A stretch of 45,490 nt of DNA, taken from positions 1 through 45,490 of the forward strand of contig CANJPY010000037.1 in assembly GCA_947476255.1 (NCBI GenBank). The letters run 5' to 3'. The notes under the pieces are model-generated. The model had not been told where the DNA came from. It worked only from the letters and a program-made list of their open reading frames with translations, and made no database searches. The position numbers and the translations under genes were made by a program. Shown here one piece after another: positions 26,774 through 35,822 of the stretch. Position 1 is the stretch's first letter; every line of letters starts with the position of its first letter. The stretch comes from Chthoniobacteraceae bacterium. Its GTDB lineage: Bacteria > Verrucomicrobiota > Verrucomicrobiia > Chthoniobacterales > Chthoniobacteraceae.

Positions 26774-27945
26774 TTTCCCGTCGCTGCGCTGGGCGACACC
26801 ACTGCGGAGTTGACGAAGCCTTCCTGGCCCCAAATGCGTTTCCTGAGATCGGCCATGGCGCCGAGGCTTTCTGCCGTGCGCAGGCTGAAATCAACGGCGG
26901 CCATACTGGGCATGAGTTTCATGAGGTAATAGTTCACCTTACTGCTGCCGCGTTCGCTTAAATACACGATGTCCCCTTCCTTGAGGACGTAGTTTTTGCG
27001 AAGATCTCCCTTGGAGATAATCTCGTTGAGGTCGATTTGTTCCACAATGCCTTTTCCATTCACTTGCCGCGCGAGGAGGGCTTTGGAGAGGTTTGCATCG
27101 CGGGTCGGGCCACCATGACTCATGACGGCATCCAAGATGGTTTGAGAGGAGCGTAGGAGTTGCACCCCGGGTTGTTGAACCTGGCCCATGACATAGGCCA
27201 TTTGATCTTCGCTCTGCGGAATAAAAATAACGTCTCCATTTTGAAGTTTGGCGTTGAGGGCCATGTTTCCGTTTTCAAGCAGATCGCGTAAATCAATCCA
27301 GATGACCATTTCACTGCCGCGCACGATCATGCAACGGCTCAAAAACGACTTGGTGGTGTCCACGGGCAATCCGCCCGCTAGCGAAAGCGCCTCCATGAGC
27401 GAACCTCGACCGCTGAAAGTCACTGCTCCCGGATTGGCGACACGCCCGAGGACGAAGACTCGATTGTTCACAAACGAGCGCATGATGAGGGTGACCTCTG
27501 GCGCATCATAGTACGTGCGCAGGCTTGTGGTGAGCTCTTCAGTGATCTGCCTCAAGGACCTTCCCGCGACTTGCACGACGCCAGCGCGGGGGAGCGTGAT
27601 CTCGCCGTCGGGAGAGACAATCACTTCCTCACGAGAGATGTCGGGACGACCGCGGACGAGGAAAGAAAACTTATCTCCCGGGCCTAGTTTATAGCCCTGA
27701 TCTGCGGCGTCTGAAAATTGGTCGACGTCTTTGGTGGAGGCATAGCGTCGGGAGGGGGCGGCCTGACTCGCTACAAAAACGTTGTTTGGCGTATGCTTGG
27801 AGGTTCTGGTGAAGCGGTGATTTGGCTTAAAAGTTTCATAAACTCCGGGCTTGGAGGAAGCGCAGCCTGTGAATCCGAGGGGTAAAAGGCTGATGATGGG
27901 AATAAGGAGGGCGGTCCAGGCCGATTTTGAGCAAGGGCGTTTCAT
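26770..27945 (-). CDS. Wza-type polysaccharide export outer-membrane lipoprotein
   Basis: 391 residues from ATG 27945 (MKRPC...), chosen over TTG 27963 because it begins a proper signal peptide. Lipobox TGCAS gives Cys28 as lipidation site. The Poly_export domain spans ~75-165 (YKLGPGDKFSFLV, SPDGEITLPRAGVVQVAGRS, LRTYYDAPEVTL) and is followed by SLBB-type domains (RVFVLGRVANPGAV, LSLAGGLP; MAYVMGQVQQPGVQLL, AVMSHGGPT). It forms the outer-membrane export channel for the polymer, docking on the Wzc-like partner encoded next, with which it shares a 4-base overlap. It is 22 bases after the GT4-GT2 gene. Confidence 0.93.
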   Translation of the reverse strand: MKRPCSKSAWTALLIPIISLLPLGFTGCASSKPGVYETFKPNHRFTRTSKHTPNNVFVASQAAPSRRYASTKDVDQFSDAADQGYKLGPGDKFSFLVRGRPDISREEVIVSPDGEITLPRAGVVQVAGRSLRQITEELTTSLRTYYDAPEVTLIMRSFVNNRVFVLGRVANPGAVTFSGRGSLMEALSLAGGLPVDTTKSFLSRCMIVRGSEMVIWIDLRDLLENGNMALNAKLQNGDVIFIPQSEDQMAYVMGQVQQPGVQLLRSSQTILDAVMSHGGPTRDANLSKALLARQVNGKGIVEQIDLNEIISKGDLRKNYVLKEGDIVYLSERGSSKVNYYLMKLMPSMAAVDFSLRTAESLGAMADLRKRIWGQEGFVNSAVVSPSAATGK

Positions 27946-27967
27946 GACACATTCGTGGAACAAGCGT

Positions 27968-30142
27968 CTACTGGCCCTGGCTGGGTTGAGTGCGTTTGAC
28001 TGCTTTATGCAAGCTCATGGACGCGTTGTTTTTTCCAAACAAGAGGCATTTCCACTGAAATGACCTTAAGAACCGGCGGAACTCTTGATCAGGATAACGC
28101 GGGTGTTTTTTCCACGCGCTTTTGGTGTACCCCCACAAAATGGAGACGGACCCCAAGATGTAAGGCGGGTGGAAGATTCGCGTCAAAGCGCTCAAACAGA
28201 TATACAACCAGCCAGTTCCCATGAAGTATTGTCCAAAGCCGTGCCTTTGGCGTCCCTTGAGAAGGCTATCCTGACTGGCTCCCATGGGCCGCAAATGGAG
28301 AAATCGGAGATCTGGGTCGTTCCAACTACAAGCGATCCAGCCTTTCATGCGGCAACGGTGACAATCGATGCCATCCCACATCACTTCTTTGACAAAGCCG
28401 CCGATGTCTTGAAAACACGAGACCCTGTAGAATTTTGTCATGCCTACCGACATTTCATCCCCACACCGTTCGCTGATCCAACGGCCACGCTGTTCAAAAT
28501 ACGGTTTTCCACTGCATGTTCCCAAGCGGGGGTCTGCTTCCATCCTGAGAATGAGGGTTTCGAAGTAGGCTCGTGGAATTTCCAGATCGAGGTCGAATTT
28601 ACAGAGATAGGGGAATGCATTGAGGCAAACTGTCTGGAGGCCCGCGTAAAAGGCTTCGACAACCCCGGCGCCCACGCTTCGTCTGCCCCGGTTTTGACGT
28701 GAAACAACATGCATCCACGGATTCTGAGCGGCGTATTTAGCAAGTATGGTGCTGGTTCCATCGCAAGAGCCGTCGTCCACAATCACCCAGCACGCCGGTC
28801 GCACAGTTTGGTTGAGGACGCTCTGAATGCAGCGTTCCGCAAAGCGCGCTTCGTCGCGGCAGGGAGTGATGAGGACATATTTCATGTGTTCAGGTGGCGA
28901 TGCCATGTTTCGCGCGGGTATTCCTTCAAAAGCAGCGACGAGGCGAGGAATGTTCACGTCGGAGGAGAATTCACACTCCACCCATTGACGTGCATTGCGT
29001 GAGTAACGCGCTTGCTCAGCTGGGTTCGTCAAAAGGTGTAAAAGCGTATTTTTCCATACTTCAGCGTCTTCTGAGGAAACGAGTTTTCCCGTATGACCGT
29101 CTGTAATGAGCTCGCGTATCGCAGGGAGGTCTCCGCTCACACAAGGGACTCCTGCGGCCATTGCTTCCATGAGAACCACGGGTATGCCGTCGCGGTCGCC
29201 ATAAGAGTCAATGCGGCAGGGCAGTACGAAGAGGGTGGCGTCTGGAAGGAGAGCTTTCACTTCTTCATGAGAAAGAGCCCCTAAAAAGGAGACTGAGGCT
29301 TCCAAATCAAGCTGCTTTCTGAGGGCTCGGAGTCGTGCGAATTCAGGTCCATCTCCACCGATTAAGAGGTTTAATTCGGAGCCGCTCTCGCGAAGCTTGG
29401 CAAAGGCATTGAGGAGAATATCAAATCCCTTTTTTTGAACGAGTCTTCCCACTGAGAGGATAAAGGGATTGGATTTGTTTTTTAAAACAGGTTTGAAACG
29501 CGTGATGTCGACGCCACAGCGTATGAGTGGGTATTTGAGTGCCGAGCCCGGCAGAATTGAGGTGTAAAAGTTGCGGTGCCAGAGGCTGATGCAGCTCACA
29601 AACGATGCGGACCGGAGTTTGGTTTTGAGAAGGCAGCGGTGTCTAAATAGATCAGCTGCGTGCCCTGTAAAGCTATAGGGCAGTTTTAGGTGAAGCGCGG
29701 TAAGCCAAGCAATGGTTGTGGGAACGTGCCCCATGTGTGCGTGAATGTGGGCGATGTTTTTGCTTCGGAGACGGTGGGCAAGAGCCAGAGAGCCTATCAA
29801 TTGCCAGCAGAGTTTATGGGCGTTGCGCGTGGCCTCCACCGGCTCTTGGAGGATGTTCAAAAACACGTTTCCGAGTGTTTTTAAAAACGTTCTCGGTCGC
29901 ACAAGAAGCTCTTGGAAGGCGAGGTGTATGTTTGTTGCGAGGCCCATTCCATAAATTGGAAGGGCTTCATCTGCGAGCGCTTCGAGTTGGGCTTCACCAA
30001 GGGCCCGCTCTGGGGGGTGAACACTTGCGCAAAGAACGCGGTAGCCGAGGCTTCGGAGTGCCAATATTTCCGAGGTCACGAATGTTTCGGAGCGTTTTGG
30101 GAGGAGTCCCGCGATGTACAGGATGGTTTTGACCTGTGGCAT
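27968..30142 (-). CDS. GT4-GT2 bifunctional glycosyltransferase fusion
   Basis: 724 residues, one open frame. The N-terminal ~405 residues are a GT-B family 4 enzyme: TFVTSEILALRSLGYRV, HIHAHMG, FTGHAADLF, ILSVGRLVQKKGFDILL, GGDGPE and GIPVVLMEAMAAGVP (the E-x7-E-like region). A short linker (GIPARNMASPPEH) leads to a GT-A family 2 domain at 420-724: MKYVLITPCRDEA, VIVDDGSCDGTS, FDLDLE (metal-binding), and MWDGIDCHRCRMKGW. Both look complete, so one protein may make two successive linkages. An internal ATG at residue 420 could give a separate GT2. It starts 3 bases after the acetyltransferase stop. Confidence 0.88.
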   Translation of the reverse strand: MPQVKTILYIAGLLPKRSETFVTSEILALRSLGYRVLCASVHPPERALGEAQLEALADEALPIYGMGLATNIHLAFQELLVRPRTFLKTLGNVFLNILQEPVEATRNAHKLCWQLIGSLALAHRLRSKNIAHIHAHMGHVPTTIAWLTALHLKLPYSFTGHAADLFRHRCLLKTKLRSASFVSCISLWHRNFYTSILPGSALKYPLIRCGVDITRFKPVLKNKSNPFILSVGRLVQKKGFDILLNAFAKLRESGSELNLLIGGDGPEFARLRALRKQLDLEASVSFLGALSHEEVKALLPDATLFVLPCRIDSYGDRDGIPVVLMEAMAAGVPCVSGDLPAIRELITDGHTGKLVSSEDAEVWKNTLLHLLTNPAEQARYSRNARQWVECEFSSDVNIPRLVAAFEGIPARNMASPPEHMKYVLITPCRDEARFAERCIQSVLNQTVRPACWVIVDDGSCDGTSTILAKYAAQNPWMHVVSRQNRGRRSVGAGVVEAFYAGLQTVCLNAFPYLCKFDLDLEIPRAYFETLILRMEADPRLGTCSGKPYFEQRGRWISERCGDEMSVGMTKFYRVSCFQDIGGFVKEVMWDGIDCHRCRMKGWIACSWNDPDLRFLHLRPMGASQDSLLKGRQRHGFGQYFMGTGWLYICLSALTRIFHPPYILGSVSILWGYTKSAWKKHPRYPDQEFRRFLRSFQWKCLLFGKNNASMSLHKAVKRTQPSQGQ

Positions 30143-30144
30143 GG

Positions 30145-30666
30145 TTATTGGGCGGGTTCCTGCCGCGAGATGATTCTCGCGGGAATTCCCACAGCGGTTG
30201 CACCCGAAGGCACGTCTTCGAGGACCAGCGAGAGGGCACCGATTTTTGCCCCGTTTCCGACGCGTACATCCCCGAGGACTTGGGCGCCGGCGCCGATATC
30301 CACTCCGTCTTCGAGCACAGGAGTTGGGCCTCCATCAATGCGGGTTCCTATGGTAACACCCTGCCTGAGGGTGCAAAACGCTCCGATTCTTACATCGCGG
30401 TGAATGAAAATATTACCGAAGTGATGAATGCGAAGGCCTGGACCGATTACGACGGATTTCGGAAAGCTGCAACCGGTTAGAGTTTCGACGATTCTAAAAA
30501 GGATCCAGTAAGTTTTGTCCGCGACCCAGCGGAGGATTGGGGGGTCAAGATCCTGCGTTGCCCTCCCGAATCGATACACCCAAACGGCCCAGAGGGATTG
30601 TTCCCTGAGAAAAGCGTGTTTGGGATAACGGGCCCGGTCGGCTTTGAAGTTGGCCATAAAGTTCAT
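30145..30666 (-). CDS. Hexapeptide-repeat acetyltransferase (CysE/serine acetyltransferase-like)
   Basis: 173 residues from ATG 30666, fixed by an ATGA overlap with the GT2 gene upstream. The C-terminal half is a left-handed beta-helix: IGPGLRIHHFGNIFIH, CTLRQGVTIG, GVDIGAGAQVLGDVRVGNGAKIGA and AVGIPARII; the His pair IHH is the catalytic position in this family. In surface polysaccharide loci such enzymes O-acetylate a sugar or a glycosyltransferase product, using acetyl-CoA in the cytoplasm. The CysE-like shape is shared by many of these, and a role in cysteine synthesis is improbable in this setting. Confidence 0.85.
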   Translation of the reverse strand: MNFMANFKADRARYPKHAFLREQSLWAVWVYRFGRATQDLDPPILRWVADKTYWILFRIVETLTGCSFPKSVVIGPGLRIHHFGNIFIHRDVRIGAFCTLRQGVTIGTRIDGGPTPVLEDGVDIGAGAQVLGDVRVGNGAKIGALSLVLEDVPSGATAVGIPARIISRQEPAQ

Positions 30667-31697
30667 GGCTTGTAATGAAGATTGCGATGGGTTCTGGAAT
30701 TCCACGCGTCCCACCGGTGCAGTGCATAGCCTATTCGCAGAGGCCATTTACCGAGCATGGTAAAGATCCCGTAGAGAAAGGCGTCCATCGCTGGGATGGA
30801 TCCGCGCAGGTGCCGAGCACTTCGAAGAGCTTGTGCGATCCAAATGGCCAGTGCTGCCGAGAGGCCAAATAAGACTCCACGGAAGCCTGCCAAAGAGCCT
30901 CCCACGAGTATCATTGTGAGTGCACCAATGAGCCATCCGTCGGTCCAAAGAAGCGTGCTGCGCGTTAAGAAGCCAAAGGGGACATCGGCAAGCGGCACCT
31001 TGTGGCGCCAATAGTCGAAGACAAGGCCAGCGCCGTATCCGCCGCGGATCATGCGGCGGGCCCAGGTATGAAACCCGTTGATTCCCGCATCATGGGTGGT
31101 CATGTCTGCGGACAATCTTTCAAGGGTCACGCCTGTTTTTCTGAGGCGCAGTGCCAGGTCGGGTTCTTCGCCGCTTGGGAAGGTTTCATTATAGCCGCCG
31201 GATTGCGCGAACGCTTTTGCGCGTATGAGTACGTCACCGCCGAAGCTTTTGATCGTTCCAACGGGTGCATTCCATTCAATGTCGCATAGCTTTGTGTATA
31301 GGGAGCGTTTTGCTGAACGTTCCCTGCGCCTTCCGCAGACGGCGGCAGTTCCTGGGTGAGTGGCTAGCCATTGTTCTGCAGTGGAGATCCAGTTGGAATC
31401 GAGGACGCAATCTCCATCAATAAATTGAATGTATTCGAGGTTGGGAAGGAGCCTTTGAAGGGTATGAAAGCCTGCGTTGCGTGCGCGGGCTGCGTTCATG
31501 GGACCCTTGTGCGGGTCGAGCTCGACAACTCTGAAGCCAAGGCTTTCGGCGATGAGAGAGCTGCCATCGTTGGAGTCTGAGTCGACGTAAACGGCCGCTT
31601 GAGACCTTTGATGCACCGAGCGCAGGCAGGCTTTGAGCCGTCTGCCTTCATTGCGACCGATGATGACCAGTCCTGTTTGAGGAGTATAGGGGTTCAT
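30663..31697 (-). CDS. Family 2 glycosyltransferase
   Basis: 344 residues from ATG 31697 (MNPYTPQ...), which overlaps the upstream GT4 stop as ATGA. The GT2 fold shows TGLVIIGRNEGRRLKACLRS, VYVDSDSNDGSS, YIQFIDGDCVL (metal site) and FPSGEEPDLALRLR. Two or three hydrophobic segments at ~265-320 suggest membrane attachment. The final codons overlap the acetyltransferase start by 4 bases. It is presumed to extend the lipid-linked repeat unit; donor and linkage are unknown. Confidence 0.88.
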   Translation of the reverse strand: MNPYTPQTGLVIIGRNEGRRLKACLRSVHQRSQAAVYVDSDSNDGSSLIAESLGFRVVELDPHKGPMNAARARNAGFHTLQRLLPNLEYIQFIDGDCVLDSNWISTAEQWLATHPGTAAVCGRRRERSAKRSLYTKLCDIEWNAPVGTIKSFGGDVLIRAKAFAQSGGYNETFPSGEEPDLALRLRKTGVTLERLSADMTTHDAGINGFHTWARRMIRGGYGAGLVFDYWRHKVPLADVPFGFLTRSTLLWTDGWLIGALTMILVGGSLAGFRGVLFGLSAALAIWIAQALRSARHLRGSIPAMDAFLYGIFTMLGKWPLRIGYALHRWDAWNSRTHRNLHYKP

Positions 31698-32854
31698 AAA
31701 TTTACGGTTTGGTATAGAAAATCTGCGTACTGCGTTGCGACGTTCTGCCACGCGAAGCGCTCGGCGGCGTTTTGGTGCTGTGCGGATGCGTTCTCTCGGG
31801 AACAGTGCAGGGACTGGGTTAAGGCTTCTGCAACGGCTTCGATGTTGGCGGTGTCGAGCAGGCATATATTTGGAACGGCGCGGTACGGAGTGGTTTCGGG
31901 TTGACCCTCCGGAGGAATGTGTTGGGCCTTAAAAATCCAACGTGTTGTCTGATTGTCATGGGCGACGACAGGAAGGCCTGTGCCTAAAGCTTCGACATAG
32001 ATGTTTCCAAAAGCCTCGTTCTTTCCCAGATGGAGAAGGGTGTCCGCACATTTGTAGATGCCGGGCATGTCAGCGGTGGGTAGAACGAGGCGGAGGTGAC
32101 GGCCGGGAAGCAGTTGGTTTGCCAAGCGCTCGAAGTCTTGACGTAGAGGACCGTCACCCACGACGACAAGAAAGAGCTTTGGCACTCGGGCCACTGCACG
32201 CACAGCGTCCAAGACGTGTTTGGAGTGCGTGAGGGCGCTGACGACCAAGACGATCTTGGAGTGAGAGGGGAGTGCGAAGCGGTTGCGGTCGCCTGGGCCC
32301 GGGTTAAACTTGAGGGGATCGAACCCGTTTGGGATCAGGCAGCTTTTCCATGTGTTTTGATGTCTGTGATAAAATTCCGGATTTGTGCAGACCAGACCGT
32401 CGCAGGAGAAAAACTTATATTCAGCGTTGATGCATCTGGGCGCCCAATCGCCGTTTTGAGTCACGAAAACATGTCGTGGTTTTGTGTTTCGTCGGTAAGC
32501 GCGAAGCAGCCAGTTGGTGAAAGGGTAACTACAGGTGACATTGATATCGAAGTCGCGAGGGTGGTAGGAACGCCACAAGGAGCAAGCGAAGCTGAGTTCT
32601 TCCCAGCGGTACTCGTTCCGCAGTGGAGGAATGCGAGGCCACCGCTCGAAGGTTTCACGCTTGAATGAACGTACTTTTCGATACTTGTAGTTGCACTCCG
32701 ACTTGGGTTCGCCACTGCCGATGAGGGTGACTTCGAGGTTGTTGCGGCTTGAGAGTTCATGCGCGATGGCTTCGAATGCGGTCTCCGCCCCGCGGCACAC
32801 GCGGTGCAGCCCAGGCAGGACGAAACAGACTCTAAGTTGGGAGGTGCGTTTCAT
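31694..32854 (-). CDS. Family 4 glycosyltransferase
   Basis: 386 residues from ATG 32854 (MKRTSQ...), 4 bases after the preceding stop; a longer frame to 32893 would overlap that gene. The GT-B pattern includes VCFVLPGLHRVCRGAETAFEAIA at the N-terminus, HVFVTQNGDWAP, IPNGFDPLKFNPG, KIVLVVSALTHSKHVL, VVVGDGPLR and ECA-like LGKNEAFGNIYVEALGTGLPVVAHD, where the E-x7-E catalytic region is recognisable. The product overlaps the next GT2 start by 4 bases. Confidence 0.88.
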   Translation of the reverse strand: MKRTSQLRVCFVLPGLHRVCRGAETAFEAIAHELSSRNNLEVTLIGSGEPKSECNYKYRKVRSFKRETFERWPRIPPLRNEYRWEELSFACSLWRSYHPRDFDINVTCSYPFTNWLLRAYRRNTKPRHVFVTQNGDWAPRCINAEYKFFSCDGLVCTNPEFYHRHQNTWKSCLIPNGFDPLKFNPGPGDRNRFALPSHSKIVLVVSALTHSKHVLDAVRAVARVPKLFLVVVGDGPLRQDFERLANQLLPGRHLRLVLPTADMPGIYKCADTLLHLGKNEAFGNIYVEALGTGLPVVAHDNQTTRWIFKAQHIPPEGQPETTPYRAVPNICLLDTANIEAVAEALTQSLHCSRENASAQHQNAAERFAWQNVATQYADFLYQTVNL

Positions 32855-32858
32855 CGGG

Positions 32859-33812
32859 CTATGGCCGGAGCAGAATGGATAAATTGAGGGCACTGCGAAG
32901 CCAGTCGGTGGAGCCCTTTCGTCCTGTCGCCCACAGAGAAAGTAAATTCAGGGAGATGGCAATGAGGTAAATGGCGCGCATCCAGAGGGCGCTTATTTTG
33001 CCATAACACTTCTGTTGGACTTGTAGTTTGGCATTCCAAGCCAGTTGTACTTTTTGCCGGTTTTGAAGCTGTGAAGGGCTTGAGGAAGCCCCGCCGAGAT
33101 GAGTGATTTCCGCAGTGGGATCAAAGAACACCAGCCAACCGTTTTTAAAAAGGCGATGGCATAACTCGGTGTCTTCCCCGTAGAAGAAGAAGCCTTCATC
33201 GAGAGGGCCGGAGGTACGTACTGCTGAGGCGCGCAGTAGCATGAAGGCGCCCCCGATCCAGTCGACCGCTCGGGCGGTCGTTACGCGATTCCAGCTGGGA
33301 TCCTCTGTATCGGCCCAAGAAAAAAGCTTTGGAAAGAGGTATGGAAACCCGAGTGTTCTGCATGTTTCAAGGAGAGGATTTGGAAACTTGCGACAGACGT
33401 TTTGGATGGTGCCGTCGGTATTTCGGACCATACAGCTCAGGGCGCCAATCTTCGGGCTGTTTCGCATGCGATTGACAGCGGTGCGAAGGCAGTTCGGATG
33501 GACGAGGGTGTCGCTATTGAGGAGGAGGAGGAATTCGGGAGGGGCAGGCTGGTGAAATGCGTCTCGAATGGCGGCATTGTTTCCTCCTGCAAACCCTAGG
33601 TTGCGGGTTTGTGGGAGTAGTGAGATCCAGTGACTCCACTGATTGTGAACAATGGCACGTGAAAGCTGGGCGGTGGAATCGTCTTTCGATGCATTATCGA
33701 CGAGAAGGACCTTGAAATTCGTGTAGTGCGTACGTTCGCCGGCGAGGCTTTCAAGGCACTCGATAGTGCATTGAGGCGTTCCGTAATTGATGATGACAAC
33801 AACCAATTCCAT
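32859..33812 (-). CDS. Family 2 (rhamnosyltransferase-type) glycosyltransferase, first gene of the locus
   Basis: 317 residues from ATG 33812 (MELVVVIIN...), preceded by a G-rich GGTGGGG; the in-frame ATG at 33836 is less well supported. Blocks are VVIINYGTPQCTIECLESL, VLLVDNASKDDS, NLGFAGGNNAAI, LLLNSDTLVHP (metal site), WIGGAFMLLR and FFFYGEDTELCHRLF, typical of rhamnosyltransferase-like GT2 enzymes. A C-terminal hydrophobic segment follows. It is the promoter-proximal gene of the ten-gene minus-strand set. Confidence 0.88.
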   Translation of the reverse strand: MELVVVIINYGTPQCTIECLESLAGERTHYTNFKVLLVDNASKDDSTAQLSRAIVHNQWSHWISLLPQTRNLGFAGGNNAAIRDAFHQPAPPEFLLLLNSDTLVHPNCLRTAVNRMRNSPKIGALSCMVRNTDGTIQNVCRKFPNPLLETCRTLGFPYLFPKLFSWADTEDPSWNRVTTARAVDWIGGAFMLLRASAVRTSGPLDEGFFFYGEDTELCHRLFKNGWLVFFDPTAEITHLGGASSSPSQLQNRQKVQLAWNAKLQVQQKCYGKISALWMRAIYLIAISLNLLSLWATGRKGSTDWLRSALNLSILLRP

Positions 33813-34386
33813 GGGCCCCCCACCAAGTTCCGCCATTCATGTTTCGTGGCCTCACCCCTGAAGTGATCGACCTCGGTCAAGGGGTGTTTGCTATAGGAAT
33901 CGCTTTTGCTCAAGCTCACGGCGGGGATGAAAGGGATCTGGAGCGGTTGTATTTTTAGACGGCGCAGTCCCCGCCTTTAGAAGGCGTTATCACTGGGCGT
34001 GGGATAACGATGAGCCTTGGCAAAAAGCAGGCTTTTGAAAAGGCGCGGATCAGGAGTGCATCCGACGGACGCTCGAAGGCAGTTTTAGAGCGCTCACCAC
34101 GAAAGAGGAATCATCCTGAGTACGACGGGTGTACCGAACGTGATGGCCTGGAGACGAAAAGGCGGCGAAACACCTCTGGAAGGCCTTTGAGAAGGGCTGC
34201 TTTTCGAGCAGCGCTATCATGCGCTGTTTGGGTACAGCCGCTTTTGTTTTGTTTGCGATGTTTAGAGCGACGCAGCCGCTCGGTGGATGCAGTCGCTGGA
34301 ACGGAACACCGAGAATTTGGGGTGATAGTTGATCAACCCCAATTCACAGTGGTTCGAAGCTTTGGTCGTGCAGACGGATGGCTGCG
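33813..34386. other. 574-bp intergenic region upstream of the exopolysaccharide operon
   Basis: It must hold the minus-strand promoter for the locus and the end of the ThuA-gene transcript. A plus-strand frame of 165 codons crosses it but has no family features and overlaps the ThuA-like gene, so it is not called. Small hairpins are visible (CGCCTT/AAGGCG at 33972-33986; CGTTATC/GATAACG at 33985-34009; GCTGCT/AGCAGC at 34196-34212) without T-runs. I could not settle promoter boxes or a JUMPstart-like element. Confidence 0.5.
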
Positions 34387-35391
34387 TTATGGCTTTGGAG
34401 GTTCGCGCAGGGCCGCAGAGTCCTCGGGTAATTCAGTGGCACTCGGGGAGGGGAGTGTCACTTTGCCCGTTGCGACCCATTCCGCACCGCGCGCGAGGGT
34501 GACCTGAAAACCGAGCCCCGCCATGGAGGTGGCGCTGTGGCCAAGGGTGGTGTGGAAGACCCGGCCTTTCCCAAAGTTCGTCACCATGAGCATGGGTTCA
34601 TTCTCCCCAGTTCCATTGGTATCTGGAGCGGAGAAGGCGGTGGCAAGAACGGTCATGTTTTTTGCAGGTCCCCGAAGCTTGGCGTAGAGTTCGTCACCGG
34701 AGTGTTTCCACTTCAGTGGCATTCCTTTTACAATGGGGTGTTCGGGTTGACGTGCTTCGAGGACAAATTCGTGCTGTTTGCCGTGGGTGCCTCCACTGCC
34801 TGGGGTTTCATCCCTTACGATGGCTCCATTGCGGAAACGAACCATGGGCCCCGATTTTTCGCTGCGGCCGCCCCATCCTCCCAGACCAATCATTTCATTG
34901 TACTCAGGCCATTCTGGAAACGCATTGTCCGCGGCATGTACCGCGACAAACCCACCGCCTTTGCTGACGTAGTCCACGAACTCTGTGCGCACCTCGTCGG
35001 GCCAAAGGTCCCCGTTATAATTGGAAATGACGACGTCGTAGGCGGCGAATTTAGGATGCCAGGATTTCCAGAGGGCCGCATTTTTTTCCTCAAAAGTCTG
35101 TTTGTCCTGCTGAAATTTTACTTTTGCCACTTCGAGAGCCGCTATTTGTGCGGGAGTGGGATCCTTCGGGGCGCGTGGTTCTTTGGGGCCCGCCTCGGGG
35201 GAGGTGGAAACATCGACTGTGAAACGCTCGCTCTGTTCGAGCACCCATTTCATGACGGGTGTGGTTGTGGGCCATTGATGGTTGTTTTGTCCGTCAATGA
35301 TCAGCGCTTTTAATTTTTCAGCGGCGGACATCGAGCTCGGACATGCCGTTGAAAGGAACAGCCCGGATAGGAGGACGTTGGAAAGTTTCAT
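34387..35391 (-). CDS. ThuA-like domain secreted protein
   Basis: 334 residues with a signal peptide ([10 protein letters not shown]...SAA, ~23 residues). ThuA-type blocks are [91 protein letters not shown] and [18 protein letters not shown]. It carries an insertion of ~35 residues rich in Glu/Lys near 70-105. It is the last gene of the second module, 68 bases after the EF-hand gene. The reaction is unknown; see the plus-strand ThuA-like protein at 9606. Confidence 0.85.
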   Translation of the reverse strand: MKLSNVLLSGLFLSTACPSSMSAAEKLKALIIDGQNNHQWPTTTPVMKWVLEQSERFTVDVSTSPEAGPKEPRAPKDPTPAQIAALEVAKVKFQQDKQTFEEKNAALWKSWHPKFAAYDVVISNYNGDLWPDEVRTEFVDYVSKGGGFVAVHAADNAFPEWPEYNEMIGLGGWGGRSEKSGPMVRFRNGAIVRDETPGSGGTHGKQHEFVLEARQPEHPIVKGMPLKWKHSGDELYAKLRGPAKNMTVLATAFSAPDTNGTGENEPMLMVTNFGKGRVFHTTLGHSATSMAGLGFQVTLARGAEWVATGKVTLPSPSATELPEDSAALREPPKP

Positions 35392-35459
35392 GATTCTGGA
35401 GCGTCAGGAGAGAGCAATAGCAAATCGGGAGGATGAATTCTAGAGATGACTTTGAGGAC

Positions 35460-35822
35460 TTACTCCTGCAGTTTTTTCTTTTTGCGATTCCCTTCCTGTT
35501 TGGCGGGATTTGCTTCCCTCTTGCTAAATTCTTCCAAGGTGAGCTTGCCGTCTTTGTCGGTGTCTAATTTTTCAAAATCCTCCGAAGCATTAGCGTTTGG
35601 TTGCTTTTTCTTGCGGGTTTTTGCATCTGGGCCGGAGGGGTGGATGGCGCTAAACTCGTCTTTGGAGAGGAGGTGATCTCCGTCCTTGTCGAGGGTTTTG
35701 AAGGTCTCTTCGTCCTTGAGCGTTTTGGTTTTTACTTCTTTCGGGCCTTTAGCGAAAGCCGCGGGGGGGGTGAGAGTCAGCAAGAGGGCGAATAGCAGGG
35801 TGGGTTTCATAGGGAAGTGCAT
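35460..35822 (-). CDS. Small secreted EF-hand protein
   Basis: 120 residues: signal peptide (~22) then two EF-hand loops, DKDGDHLLSKDEF and DTDKDGKLTLEEF, so it should bind two calcium ions outside the cytoplasm. The rest is lysine-rich (ending KKKKLQE). ATG 35822 shares one base with the TAA of the DUF1501 gene (TAATG), which argues for translational coupling; ATG 35810 is an alternative. Small EF-hand proteins are frequent beside DUF1501/DUF1549 genes in this group, but their job is not known. Confidence 0.85.
   Translation of the reverse strand: MHFPMKPTLLFALLLTLTPPAAFAKGPKEVKTKTLKDEETFKTLDKDGDHLLSKDEFSAIHPSGPDAKTRKKKQPNANASEDFEKLDTDKDGKLTLEEFSKREANPAKQEGNRKKKKLQE

Noticed and set aside
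33972..34009. Nested hairpins as a terminator or riboswitch
   Set aside because: Stems are 6-7 bp with no T-run on either side and no recognisable riboswitch core.
34010..34507. Plus-strand open frame of 165 codons upstream of the exopolysaccharide operon
   Set aside because: It overlaps the 3' end of the ThuA-like gene on the other strand, has no family features, and its composition is Arg/Ser-rich as in random frames of GC-rich DNA.
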